From NCBI RefSeq assembly GCF_033100115.1, contig NZ_CP136910.1, positions 1,054,001 through 1,118,000 of the forward strand: a DNA stretch of 64,000 bases. Reading direction: 5' to 3'. The DNA is from Anaerocolumna sp. AGMB13020. GTDB lineage: Bacteria; Bacillota; Clostridia; Lachnospirales; Lachnospiraceae. Every line of letters starts with the position of its first letter. Position 1 is the stretch's first letter. Below are positions 1 to 8,533 of the stretch, one piece after another. A program made the translations under genes and the position numbers. The notes below the pieces were generated by a model that saw only the letters and a list, made by a program, of their open reading frames with translations, was not told the origin of the DNA and did not search any database.

Positions 1-29
1 AAAACACCCCCATAAATTCCAGCATACCT

Positions 30-1817
30 TTAATTATCAATAGCTTCTCTTGCCTGTTTCTGCTCTTCTGTATTCCGCAGATCAATATTTAAAACCTTTT
101 CATACCCCAGTCCCATGGCAATGTCCGTCATTTCCTTTATCAGCCGGGTAAATTCCTCTTCATCTTTCGCAAACACTGACTTCCAGGAGTATTCTACAAT
201 AGTTGAACGAATCTGAGCCCGGATAGTAGTGATATCCGGATCCTCCGCTGGTACAGCATAACCGCTGCCTACGGATATCACGGCCTGTTTATTTTTATAG
301 AAATACTCTGTTGCATTCTTAGCCCCCATATGGGTCTGCCAGTCCCTTTCCATATCCGTAAGGTTCAAGGATATATAGTTATCCCACATCAGATAGTTGT
401 AAGGATAACCGGTCTCAGGGTTAATCTCACCATCTGATACAGCTTTGAAATTCAGTCTTTCAATACCGTCAAGATAGGTTCCTCCGCCATACTCCTCGGG
501 CATCAGGGTCTTATCACCATTGGTCAGGCATTTATAGCCAAAATCCGTAAGTACCGGTTTACCGTCTGCTACTTCCCACATCAGCCCCTTTATACCGGAC
601 AAACTGCCTGAATAAGCTACTGTGAGACCTTCCGGTGAATAGAGCCAGTCGATAAAATCCATTAGCCGTTCCGGATCTTTTGCCTTACTGCCGATCATTA
701 TGGAATTATAGGGATTTCCTTTGGTATAACAACCCCAGTCATACAGCTGGAAATCCTCAACAGCCGCTGTGTTAAAAGCTTTGCCGGAGGAGGTATGATC
801 TGCTGTATTGTATCCGGAGGACTGCCAGGGCCAGGGTGACCACAGTACTGCACCATCCTTATATTTCTCTGATAAAGCGTCAAAATTCTGAGTAGTAGAT
901 TCCGGATCCAACAGTCCCATCTGATTTGCCTGGAAAAAGAATTTAAGACCCCTGATATACAGAGAATCCTCCGCCAAAGCACTTTGAGGTTCCTCGGAAT
1001 CATCTGCTTTTGCATAGGCATAACCAATGGGTGCATAGCCATACATGTAAGGTATCTGATTGGCTGCCCCCAGATATTCACTGTCCCAATCCTTAAACAG
1101 GGAAAAGGCATAGATTTTTTTACCGGAATCACTGACTCCTGCAATGTCCTGCATCTCTTTCATCACTGGCAGCAGATCCTCCAGAGTCTTCATTTTCGGA
1201 TAACCCAGCTGTTTATACAGATCCCATCGGATATAAGTTCCAAAATTTAAAACCGTACCTCCCAGATTCGTATCAGCAGGCCTTTCTGATATTTCCGAAG
1301 GGATTGTCCAAATCCCTTCCTCTTTTGCAAGTGTTTTGTTGGTATATTCAATCGCTGCCTGGTATTTGGACAGATTCTTTTTTCCCTCCATGAAGTCCGT
1401 CATATCAATTATGAGTCCGGCCGTAACAAGATCCTGAAGCTTTCCGCCGGCTGCTGAAGTAAGGATAAGATCGCCCAAATTCCCGGCTGCACTGCGGGTC
1501 TGAAGCAGGGTTTCACCGCCTCCTGCAACATTTGGTGCAATAATGTTAAGTTCCATGTTAAATTTATCTTTGATAATTTTTGCAAGCCAGCCCGATTGTA
1601 TTCCCTGATAATTGGATTGGGAATCAAAAACATCCACTGTTATGAATTCTTTGTATTTTGCTTTACCTTCCTTTCCGGAATCCTTACCTTTATCACCGGA
1701 AGAGTCTGTAACTCCCAAAATCTCTGTGTTTTGGGGATTATTAGCACAACCTTCTGTAATGGTAACAGCCATCACCAGACATAAGAGAATGCCAATAAGC
1801 TTATGTTTCTTAACCAT
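30..1817 (-). CDS. ABC transporter sugar-binding lipoprotein (family 1 solute-binding protein)
   Basis: Extracellular lipid-anchored binding protein for an ABC sugar importer, about 595 aa. The N-terminus has a basic start, a hydrophobic stretch and a lipobox ending ITEGC near residue 24, followed by a Ser/Gly/Lys-rich linker. The body has the Trp/Tyr-rich character of large LplA-type binding proteins. The frame is open further upstream, but the signal peptide fixes the start at 1817, with a GGAAAGG ribosome site. It is the last gene in the window of the fucosidase/GH130/GH18 locus and is separated from GH18 by 393 bp, so it may have its own promoter. The locus already has a binding protein at 8534-10165; this second one may serve a different glycan or permeases lying beyond the left edge. 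No ATPase is nearby, so a shared MsmX-type ATPase is inferred. Confidence 0.85.
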   Translation of the reverse strand: MVKKHKLIGILLCLVMAVTITEGCANNPQNTEILGVTDSSGDKGKDSGKEGKAKYKEFITVDVFDSQSNYQGIQSGWLAKIIKDKFNMELNIIAPNVAGGGETLLQTRSAAGNLGDLILTSAAGGKLQDLVTAGLIIDMTDFMEGKKNLSKYQAAIEYTNKTLAKEEGIWTIPSEISERPADTNLGGTVLNFGTYIRWDLYKQLGYPKMKTLEDLLPVMKEMQDIAGVSDSGKKIYAFSLFKDWDSEYLGAANQIPYMYGYAPIGYAYAKADDSEEPQSALAEDSLYIRGLKFFFQANQMGLLDPESTTQNFDALSEKYKDGAVLWSPWPWQSSGYNTADHTSSGKAFNTAAVEDFQLYDWGCYTKGNPYNSIMIGSKAKDPERLMDFIDWLYSPEGLTVAYSGSLSGIKGLMWEVADGKPVLTDFGYKCLTNGDKTLMPEEYGGGTYLDGIERLNFKAVSDGEINPETGYPYNYLMWDNYISLNLTDMERDWQTHMGAKNATEYFYKNKQAVISVGSGYAVPAEDPDITTIRAQIRSTIVEYSWKSVFAKDEEEFTRLIKEMTDIAMGLGYEKVLNIDLRNTEEQKQAREAIDN

Positions 1818-2210
1818 ATAATAACCAAACCTTTCCCATATCCTGCAACTCTTTACCAAAGGCAGCGCCAGCCCCGTTATATGCCGCTCCTGTCTGCAGA
1901 GGCAGCAGTGCCGCAAATCAGAGCAAGGAGGTCGTTTATCTATATTTCCTATGAACTGCCGCGAGTATGTTTCGTATTTAGACAAGTATTTATACATTTT
2001 ATTATATGACAAAATTCTTTTAATAAAAAGTGTAATAATTAAAGTTTTTTCCTCTAATAATATGACCTTTTTCACAAATAACAATGACCTTCCTCCACAC
2101 AACGGCGGATACCCGGATCCATTGTGTGAAGGAAGGCCATCGGGACTTCTTCTGATCTTGCTTATTGTACTATGCCGCTATCTGCCGCTGAACTTTCAGT
2201 GAGAAATACC
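1818..2210. other. intergenic region between GH18 and second binding protein
   Basis: 393 bp without a convincing gene. The GH18-proximal part holds the hairpin at 2084-2140. The rest is very AT-rich between about 1980 and 2080 and is a likely place for a promoter of the binding-protein gene, but no clean -35/-10 pair with normal spacing could be assigned. The open frame running through it upstream of 1817 is Cys/Arg-rich and looks non-coding. Confidence 0.4.
2084..2140 (-). terminator. hairpin downstream of GH18
   Basis: A 19-bp inverted repeat with two mismatches (arms 2084-2102 and 2122-2140, core CCTTCC-CACACAA) around a 19-nt loop, 70 bp past the GH18 stop. The following T tract on the minus strand is weak, so it may be a partial terminator or an mRNA-stabilising hairpin within the operon. 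Confidence 0.45.
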
Positions 2211-3251
2211 TTAGAAATCTCCGTTACTACCGGGTGCACTGCCTATCTGCTCTCTTAACCAGCCGGTTAAGGTATGCGTTTTGTCGCAGCCGTACTCCCA
2301 ATACATCAACCCATGGAGACCCTTCTCCTTTAAATACTCCGCTTTTCTTTTCAGCGACTCTCTGTCATCATAGCTTATAAAGGTATCTCCGTTAAACAGA
2401 TAAGGAGCTTTTGCTTCCTCATCCCAATAACGGACATATCCATTCCGGTCAATAAAATCTGCCAGCAGGCTGTAATAGGCAGGACCGTAGCCGCCGGTGG
2501 TTGCAGCCATCTGATGCAGACCATGCTCAATATCAGGTACACCCTTCCACAGCCTGGAGTAAAAGGCTGCACCGATTACCAGCTTTTCCTTTGGAACTCC
2601 TGCCTGGATAAAGCATTCCACGGCACGGTCCGTACTGGCAGGAAACAAATCTCTTTTATTAGAATACAGACTGGTATGATGACCTGTAAAATTCAGAAAA
2701 CCTCCCTTTAAATCGTAGGTCATCAGTTGTACGTAATCCAGATACTGCTGTGCACTTTTCATATCCGTACAGGCAGTAAAGTATTCACCCCCGCCTGCCG
2801 CAATGGTCAGCAGGTAATCCTTTTCGGCTGCCCTGTCAAGTGCTATTCTGAACGCTTCCAGCAATAACGTAAAATTCATTCTGTCCAATTCGCTTCCATC
2901 AATACCAGCCACACGGTAACATGGGTATTCCCAGTCTATATCTATTCCGTCCAGATCATATTCTCTTATGAGCTCTACCGCGGAAGCAGCAAAGCGTATT
3001 CTGTTCTCACTGGTCATAGCAGCCTCAGAGAAGCCGGCAGCCCCCCAGCCTCCCAGGGATAATATAAGCTTTATATCCGGATTCCGGGATTTTATCCTTG
3101 ACAATACCGCTTTGCATTCGGGATGATTCCACTCCGCTAACCCATGGTCTATATGCCCGAAAGCTATATTGATCACATCCAGACTCTTACTATCCTCTGC
3201 AGTCACCTCACTTAGATCACCGGTGCTGACATATCCGATTAACTTCCCCAT
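2211..3251 (-). CDS. GH18 glycoside hydrolase (chitinase/endo-beta-N-acetylglucosaminidase type), cytoplasmic
   Basis: A 346-aa TIM-barrel enzyme of family GH18, which hydrolyses beta-1,4 bonds at GlcNAc with substrate assistance. Visible are the SLGGWG strand motif (residues 65-70) and the catalytic DGIDIDWEYP motif (101-110): the DxxDxDxE signature with E108 as the acid and D104/D106 in the supporting line. The C-terminus carries the MYWEYGCD-type final barrel strand. There is no signal peptide or binding module, so it acts inside the cell on imported oligosaccharides. It lies 30 bp after GH130 in the same operon. With GH130 and fucosidase neighbours, cleavage of the chitobiose core of N-glycan fragments is the best guess; chitooligosaccharide hydrolysis is the alternative. 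Confidence 0.88.
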   Translation of the reverse strand: MGKLIGYVSTGDLSEVTAEDSKSLDVINIAFGHIDHGLAEWNHPECKAVLSRIKSRNPDIKLILSLGGWGAAGFSEAAMTSENRIRFAASAVELIREYDLDGIDIDWEYPCYRVAGIDGSELDRMNFTLLLEAFRIALDRAAEKDYLLTIAAGGGEYFTACTDMKSAQQYLDYVQLMTYDLKGGFLNFTGHHTSLYSNKRDLFPASTDRAVECFIQAGVPKEKLVIGAAFYSRLWKGVPDIEHGLHQMAATTGGYGPAYYSLLADFIDRNGYVRYWDEEAKAPYLFNGDTFISYDDRESLKRKAEYLKEKGLHGLMYWEYGCDKTHTLTGWLREQIGSAPGSNGDF

Positions 3252-3281
3252 TCTCTGTATTCTTTTCCTCCGTTTCTTTTA

Positions 3282-4292
3282 TTAAGTTAAGGCATGTGCT
3301 TTGGTAAAGCCTATCAGTTCTTCCACCGTAGTAAAGGCCAGACCGGTTACCGTATCCGCACAGCCATAATATAGCGCTATTCGTCCGGTATCCTTATCAG
3401 TAAGAGCTGCACAGGGGAATACCACATTGGGAACATCACCCACCCGCTCATAATATTCCTCCGGTCCTAAAATATAATATTTCGAGCGGTATTTTACTTT
3501 CCAGGGTTCCTCAAGGTCTAAAATGGCAGTGCCTACACGGTACACAAAGCCATTGCAAGTATGTATGACTCCATGATAGATCAGAAGCCACCCCTCCTCT
3601 GTCTCGATGGGGATGGGGCCAGGGCCGATTTTTGTGCCCTGCCAGGCAGATTCGTCGCCTTTTACAGGAGACATAACATGTCTGTGGTGTCCCCAATATT
3701 CCAGGTCACTACTTTGGCTGTAGAAGATATCTCCAAATGGTGTATGCCCTGTGTCACTTGGTCTGCTGAGCATGGCATATTTGCCGTTGATTTTCCTGGG
3801 AAACAGTACACCGTTGCGGTTATAAGGCAGAAAAGCATTTTCCAGCTGGTAAAAGGTCTTAAAATCAAAAGTGTACCCGATGCCAATCGTTGGCCCATGA
3901 TAGCCGTTGCACCAGGTTATATAATAACGGTCTTCCAAAAAGCAGACCCTGGGGTCATAACGGTATTCCCTTTTCAGGATTTCCTTATCCTCTCCCAGAA
4001 AAATAATCGGTTCTTCCTCAATCCTCCAATGGATACCATCTTCACTGAAGCCCGGATAGATATCCATGCTAACCGCTATGCTGTCACAACGGAATACTCC
4101 TGCAAATCCATCCTTAAAGGGGATTACCGCACTGTTAAAAATGCTGTTGGAAGTAGGTATTGCATCTCTATTTATGATAGGATTGCTGTCATAACGCCAG
4201 ACCGGTTTGCTGTACCCCTCCGGCTTATCCTGCCACGGAATAACGGTAAGAATCTCCGCATGGCATTCTTTCATTTTATTATTTTCTTTCAC
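3282..4292 (-). CDS. GH130 beta-1,4-mannosyl-(GlcNAc/Glc) phosphorylase-like
   Basis: A 336-aa five-bladed propeller enzyme of family GH130, which phosphorolyses beta-mannosides to mannose-1-phosphate. Seen are the N-terminal [19 protein letters not shown] segment, the YDPRV motif with the expected catalytic Asp (D113), the [10 protein letters not shown]...[11 protein letters not shown] region and the C-terminal [12 protein letters not shown] strand. No signal peptide, so cytoplasmic. It sits 12 bp downstream of the transglutaminase-fold gene and directly upstream of GH18, hence co-transcribed. In GH130 the acceptor (Glc, GlcNAc or mannose) cannot be read from the sequence by eye. The GH18 neighbour favours Man-beta-1,4-GlcNAc, the disaccharide of the N-glycan core, as substrate (inference). 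Confidence 0.88.
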   Translation of the reverse strand: MKENNKMKECHAEILTVIPWQDKPEGYSKPVWRYDSNPIINRDAIPTSNSIFNSAVIPFKDGFAGVFRCDSIAVSMDIYPGFSEDGIHWRIEEEPIIFLGEDKEILKREYRYDPRVCFLEDRYYITWCNGYHGPTIGIGYTFDFKTFYQLENAFLPYNRNGVLFPRKINGKYAMLSRPSDTGHTPFGDIFYSQSSDLEYWGHHRHVMSPVKGDESAWQGTKIGPGPIPIETEEGWLLIYHGVIHTCNGFVYRVGTAILDLEEPWKVKYRSKYYILGPEEYYERVGDVPNVVFPCAALTDKDTGRIALYYGCADTVTGLAFTTVEELIGFTKAHALT

Positions 4293-4304
4293 TCTTTGTC
4301 CTCC

Positions 4305-6830
4305 TTACTGTTTTTGCTCCTCCAGTAGTCTCCGCATAAATTCCACACTGCCTACATGATAGCCCCCGCAGGCATACACACTGTTTCCTTCTCTGTCCGC
4401 CAGGATAAGAACCGGCAGTTTATCTTCATTTAGCTGTAACATCACCGCTGCTCTGTTACAGCTGTCTGAGCTGTCAAAATATATTTCAATACCTGATAAT
4501 TTCGCAAGGACTTTTCCCAGGGTAATATTCTCCAATTCAAATCGCTCCCGCAGTACTATAAGCATTCTGCCTGTGCTGTTGTTCCACGTATCTGCCATAT
4601 CCAGCAATTCGTTCAGGACATGCTCAGTGGGTTCTTCTCCTGTCCCCAAAAATGCAAGAATAGCTGGCTTTTGCCTCACCAGTTCGAACAGACTGCTTTT
4701 CTTTCCACTGCTGCTGTTAAAAAGAAAATTCTCCAGCTTAACACGGTTCTTTGGTATCTGCATTTCCGTCTTCCACTCTGCCATATCAATGACTTTACGT
4801 TCTCCCTCCACCAGCCGGAAAACCCTCTCACAGACTTTCTGATGCCCTTCCGGCATACGCCTGGCAGCTATGAGCCTATAGATTCCTTCCTCCAGGCTAA
4901 GCTTAAGTTCATTCTCCCAGAAGACCTTCCCCTCATAGACCAGGGTCTCAAACTGCATACCTTTGAGCTTACCGATGGTCCAATTCTGATAATAGCTCCA
5001 TCTGCTGTCTTTCTTCTTTTTCAATACCAAGGTTGCAGTATTGGCTGATGCTACTTTCTCCGGTGAAACAAATACTCCATGACATAAATATTCCGGAGCT
5101 TGGGTTACCGGATTTAACCTGGCTGGAATATGAAGACTTCTGCAAATAGCTACAAACAAAATACTTTGTGACAAAGGGCTTCCCAGCCCAAGCCGCAGAC
5201 TGCCGATGGGTGTAGCACATAGGGTTTCATATTCTTCTTCCGGAATATAGCCTATGCCTGCTTTAATGTATTTCCAGATAAGATCAGGCTCTTTTGCGAA
5301 AACTTCTTTCTCTTCCTTACTGAAATAATTACGGATAAAACTCTTATAAGGTGTAAGTTCCTCTTTGAAAATCCTGGGACACAGTACATATCTGTAATAA
5401 TTTTCCCTGGAAAATCCATATTCTTCACTATACGGCTCCAGATGATCCTCCAGGATTTCAGCCTTCAGATCCTTAAAATCCTTTTCCGACAGATGAAGCA
5501 GCAGCTGTTTCCTGAGCTCTTTCTGGTCTCTGGTCAGAAAAGCTTTTAGTTCTTGTATATTTTCCCCCGCTCTGCAGATGGCTTCAAGATCCTCCGGGTA
5601 AAGAGTTTCCACCTCTTCATCATAGCAGGACAAGAGGTTTTTCTCCCTGATATCTCTGGCAGTTTTTATGCGTGCTGTATTTTTCTCTTTTTGTTCTTTG
5701 CTTTCATAAGCAGGATGCAGCGGATGTTCCGTCGGTGCACGATATTCTTCCCATTCCCATCTGTCACTCAACCAGTTATTACTCTGTGTATGTAATAGAA
5801 GTTCTTCTTTTACTCCCGGGCTAATGGTAAGCTTCCTCTCCCCGAAAACCTCCCCTATAAAAGCCCTGACTCTGATATCTCCAAGTCCGGCTTTTATCCG
5901 TATTTCTCCTTTACTGTCTGTTACAAGAACAGCGGCGGGATAATACTCCGCCATGTTAAGAATCTCCAGCGAAACCTGAGCACCTTCCACTGTCTTTCCA
6001 TAGGCATCCTTTACAATCACCAATGCTTCCTCTGTCCTGGCATAATAAGAAGTATGGTTACAATAGGTCAGTACTCCTTCCTGTCCTAGTGTTTCTTCCA
6101 AAGAAGCCACCGGGAATTCGGAAAATCTGCGGCTGTGAATTAATAAAGCGCGATTGGCGGATTGCGTAAACCAGCCTCTGTTCAGTTCCTCCTCTGGTTC
6201 GCAGGCACCCAGAAAATACCAGTCTCCCTCTAAATAAACCTCCACCCAGGCATGGTTATCATCACAGTGGGCCCATCTTGGTGTATATACCTGCCTGGCA
6301 GGTATCCCCACGCTCCGGTAAGCCGTAACTGCAAAGGTAGATTCTTCTCCGCAGCGTCCCCTTTTACACCGGAACATGGTCATAGGTGAGACAGTTCGTT
6401 CATCCGTTGCTTCATAAGCAGCATTTTCCGCACACCAATAATTGATTTCAAGTATAGCAGCCTTCAGGTCCAAACCCTCGAGCCTATCCTTTAGCTGCTC
6501 ATAGAAAAAATTTCTGCAGTCGCTGATGCTTTCGGAATTAATGCGGTAATAAAGCACATAGTGAATAAATATCTCTTCCGGCAGCTTACGGCACCATTCC
6601 CTCTCTCTGCGAAGCCAAAGGGCATGCTGTACAAAGCTTAAAAATACATCAAATCCATATTCTCCGGCATCACGCAAGGGCATAGTGCCGTAAAGAAAAC
6701 GCATCAGCACGGCTTCCTCTTCTTTACAGCCTTTTAAGCCTTCCTCGATATCAGCCAAAAGACAGCCGTAATACTTTTTTCGTTTTTCATATTTATCGGA
6801 AGCGTATTTCTGCAGTTGTACCGTAAACAT
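4305..6830 (-). CDS. transglutaminase-like fold protein with Ig-like and thioredoxin-like regions, cytoplasmic
   Basis: 841 aa with no signal peptide. Residues about 150-222 form a transglutaminase/papain-like core: GRCGE with nucleophile C160, a hydrophobic helix with GIPAR, and DNHAWVEVYLEGDWYFLGACEPE carrying H193. The usual third Asp after the WY strand is replaced by the GACEPE sequence. Residues about 260-340 resemble a carboxypeptidase-regulatory Ig-like domain. The middle (350-690) is charged and helical with a second possible TG-like segment. The C-terminus (about 710-841) looks thioredoxin-fold but has no CxxC. It lies between GH29 and GH130 in the operon. Eukaryotic PNGase uses the same fold and a very similar GRCGE motif, so a role in releasing glycans from glycopeptides is possible; this is inference, not shown. 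Confidence 0.75.
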   Translation of the reverse strand: MFTVQLQKYASDKYEKRKKYYGCLLADIEEGLKGCKEEEAVLMRFLYGTMPLRDAGEYGFDVFLSFVQHALWLRREREWCRKLPEEIFIHYVLYYRINSESISDCRNFFYEQLKDRLEGLDLKAAILEINYWCAENAAYEATDERTVSPMTMFRCKRGRCGEESTFAVTAYRSVGIPARQVYTPRWAHCDDNHAWVEVYLEGDWYFLGACEPEEELNRGWFTQSANRALLIHSRRFSEFPVASLEETLGQEGVLTYCNHTSYYARTEEALVIVKDAYGKTVEGAQVSLEILNMAEYYPAAVLVTDSKGEIRIKAGLGDIRVRAFIGEVFGERKLTISPGVKEELLLHTQSNNWLSDRWEWEEYRAPTEHPLHPAYESKEQKEKNTARIKTARDIREKNLLSCYDEEVETLYPEDLEAICRAGENIQELKAFLTRDQKELRKQLLLHLSEKDFKDLKAEILEDHLEPYSEEYGFSRENYYRYVLCPRIFKEELTPYKSFIRNYFSKEEKEVFAKEPDLIWKYIKAGIGYIPEEEYETLCATPIGSLRLGLGSPLSQSILFVAICRSLHIPARLNPVTQAPEYLCHGVFVSPEKVASANTATLVLKKKKDSRWSYYQNWTIGKLKGMQFETLVYEGKVFWENELKLSLEEGIYRLIAARRMPEGHQKVCERVFRLVEGERKVIDMAEWKTEMQIPKNRVKLENFLFNSSSGKKSSLFELVRQKPAILAFLGTGEEPTEHVLNELLDMADTWNNSTGRMLIVLRERFELENITLGKVLAKLSGIEIYFDSSDSCNRAAVMLQLNEDKLPVLILADREGNSVYACGGYHVGSVEFMRRLLEEQKQ

Positions 6831-6930
6831 TTTTTTCCGCCTTCCTTTTATAGACTTATTTTAATCGTCTGCTGTTGCATTAATTTCATCAAACTTAACA
6901 AGTAACAAAACATTTGCAATTTTATTTCCA

Positions 6931-8421
6931 TCAGCTTCCAAAAGCCGCATCCGGCTCCAGTTTATATACTCTGGCTACAGGAGCCTCTTTGCCCTTCTCC
7001 CAGGGTACCGATATCTGAAGACCTCCCGTTGTGTTCTCAAAAAGTATATTCTCACCGGTACCAACCATTGTCACCCGATTAACCTTTTCATTAAAAGGAA
7101 GAAATACCTTATCCGGAACATCGTCGTCTTCTGCGAACAGTTCCAGGGCGTATACCACCTCCTCTTTTCTGGTAAATGCAATATTATCCACCTTGTATGG
7201 CGCACAAATCCTGGTACCATAAATGGCCTCTCCGAAAAGCTTAAGCCATGCACCTATTCCTTTTAAAGAAGCAATCGCCCCCTTAGGAAGCCGCCCGTCG
7301 GGTTGTGGCCCCACGTTAATTGCCAGGTTGCCTCCCTTTGCAACAATGTCCGTCAACAGATGGATTACTTCCCTGGGGGTTTTATAGACATCTTCATAGG
7401 CAAAAGAAAAGGAAGTTCCCAAGGTAATACAGCTCTCCCAAGGTACATTAAGCGGTTCTTCCGGCACACATTGCTCTGGGGTAATATAATTTTCATAAGC
7501 ACCACCAACCGTTCTGTCGGCACATAACATTCCCGGCTGCCAGGTCCTGATCTCCTCTATCGTCTCACCAAGGCGGATATCCTGGCCGTTTTCCTTGCAT
7601 ACCCAACCGGCATCAAACCACATGATATCCAATTTCCCATACCTGGTTGCCAGTTCCTTCACCTGATTCCGGGTAAATTCAGTAAATCTCTCCCATTCCT
7701 CAGGCTGTTTTGATGGTTCATAGGAGGGTCCCCTCCACATATATTCACCCCGCGGATAATTTTCAGCCCAGTAACTGTCTATATGCCAATCCGCTTTTGA
7801 AAAATATGCCGCTATACCAATTCCTTTCTTACGGAAGGCTTCAAACAGATGCCCGCATATATCTGCATATTTATGACTATGATATGGGCAGTCCGTTCCC
7901 GTAATCTTATAATCTGAATAACGGGTATCCCACATACAGAACCCATCATGGTGTTTGGTGGTAAATATCAGATAGCGTATACCTGCCTCCACTGCAATAT
8001 CAGCCCATTTTTCCGGCTCAAACCGAAGCGGTGCAAAGGTTTTATTCAGATCAAAATACTGCTTCTTGAATTCTTCACCGCTTACTTCCCAATCAATTCC
8101 AGTTCTGGACCATTCCGCATCCGCATCAGAAAGTGCCCAGGATTCAACGATTCCAAGCTGGGAATACGGTCCCCAATGCATCATCAGTGCCAGTTTCTGA
8201 TCCTGGAACCACTCCAGTTTCTGCCGAACTTTTTCATCCTCAGGCCAGACATATTCTTCTGCTGTACTGTAATTGTGGACACCTTTTTCTATTTTATCCT
8301 GCGCAGCTGCTTTTTCATTCTCCTGCTTCTCTGTCTCCTCTGACGTTGACCTCCGGCTGTCCGCTTCCAACTTTTCTGTAACGTCAAGGCAGGTAAGTGC
8401 AGCCTCTAATTTATTCTCCAT
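6931..8421 (-). CDS. GH29 alpha-L-fucosidase, cytoplasmic
   Basis: 496 aa, retaining fucosidase family GH29, releasing L-fucose from glycans. Motifs: HWGPYSQLG (82-90), the TTKHHDGF substrate-binding loop (154-161), and the WFDAGW strand with the nucleophile Asp at D270. Upstream of the catalytic domain is an unusual charged, low-complexity stretch of about 40 residues rich in Glu and Lys. I chose the ATG at 8421 (MENKLEA) because GGGATCAGGTG lies just upstream; a longer start at 8472 has no well-spaced ribosome site. There is no secretion signal. It is the first enzyme gene after the transporter, so imported fucosylated oligosaccharides (for example core-fucosylated N-glycan) are the likely substrate. 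Confidence 0.88.
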   Translation of the reverse strand: MENKLEAALTCLDVTEKLEADSRRSTSEETEKQENEKAAAQDKIEKGVHNYSTAEEYVWPEDEKVRQKLEWFQDQKLALMMHWGPYSQLGIVESWALSDADAEWSRTGIDWEVSGEEFKKQYFDLNKTFAPLRFEPEKWADIAVEAGIRYLIFTTKHHDGFCMWDTRYSDYKITGTDCPYHSHKYADICGHLFEAFRKKGIGIAAYFSKADWHIDSYWAENYPRGEYMWRGPSYEPSKQPEEWERFTEFTRNQVKELATRYGKLDIMWFDAGWVCKENGQDIRLGETIEEIRTWQPGMLCADRTVGGAYENYITPEQCVPEEPLNVPWESCITLGTSFSFAYEDVYKTPREVIHLLTDIVAKGGNLAINVGPQPDGRLPKGAIASLKGIGAWLKLFGEAIYGTRICAPYKVDNIAFTRKEEVVYALELFAEDDDVPDKVFLPFNEKVNRVTMVGTGENILFENTTGGLQISVPWEKGKEAPVARVYKLEPDAAFGS

Positions 8422-8533
8422 CTGTGTCACCTGATCCCTTCTTACCCAAAGTTTCTTCAAAAAGAAAAGCATATCACCGGAGATACAGTAATATGCTTTT
8501 CACCGGTATCCTCTATTCTACCTCTGCCGTTTG

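Noticed and set aside
30..2102. 690-codon version of the first binding protein
   Set aside because: The lipoprotein signal peptide and ribosome site show that translation starts at 1817; the extra 95 codons cover the promoter region.
2256..2274. CTTAACC/GGTTAAG inverted repeat resembling the LacI operator at 26207
   Set aside because: It lies inside the GH18 coding sequence with a longer spacer, and no promoter is next to it; most likely chance.
3561..4328. Long open frame on the plus strand opposite the GH130 gene
   Set aside because: Antisense shadow of a gene with clear family motifs; no ribosome site and low-quality composition.
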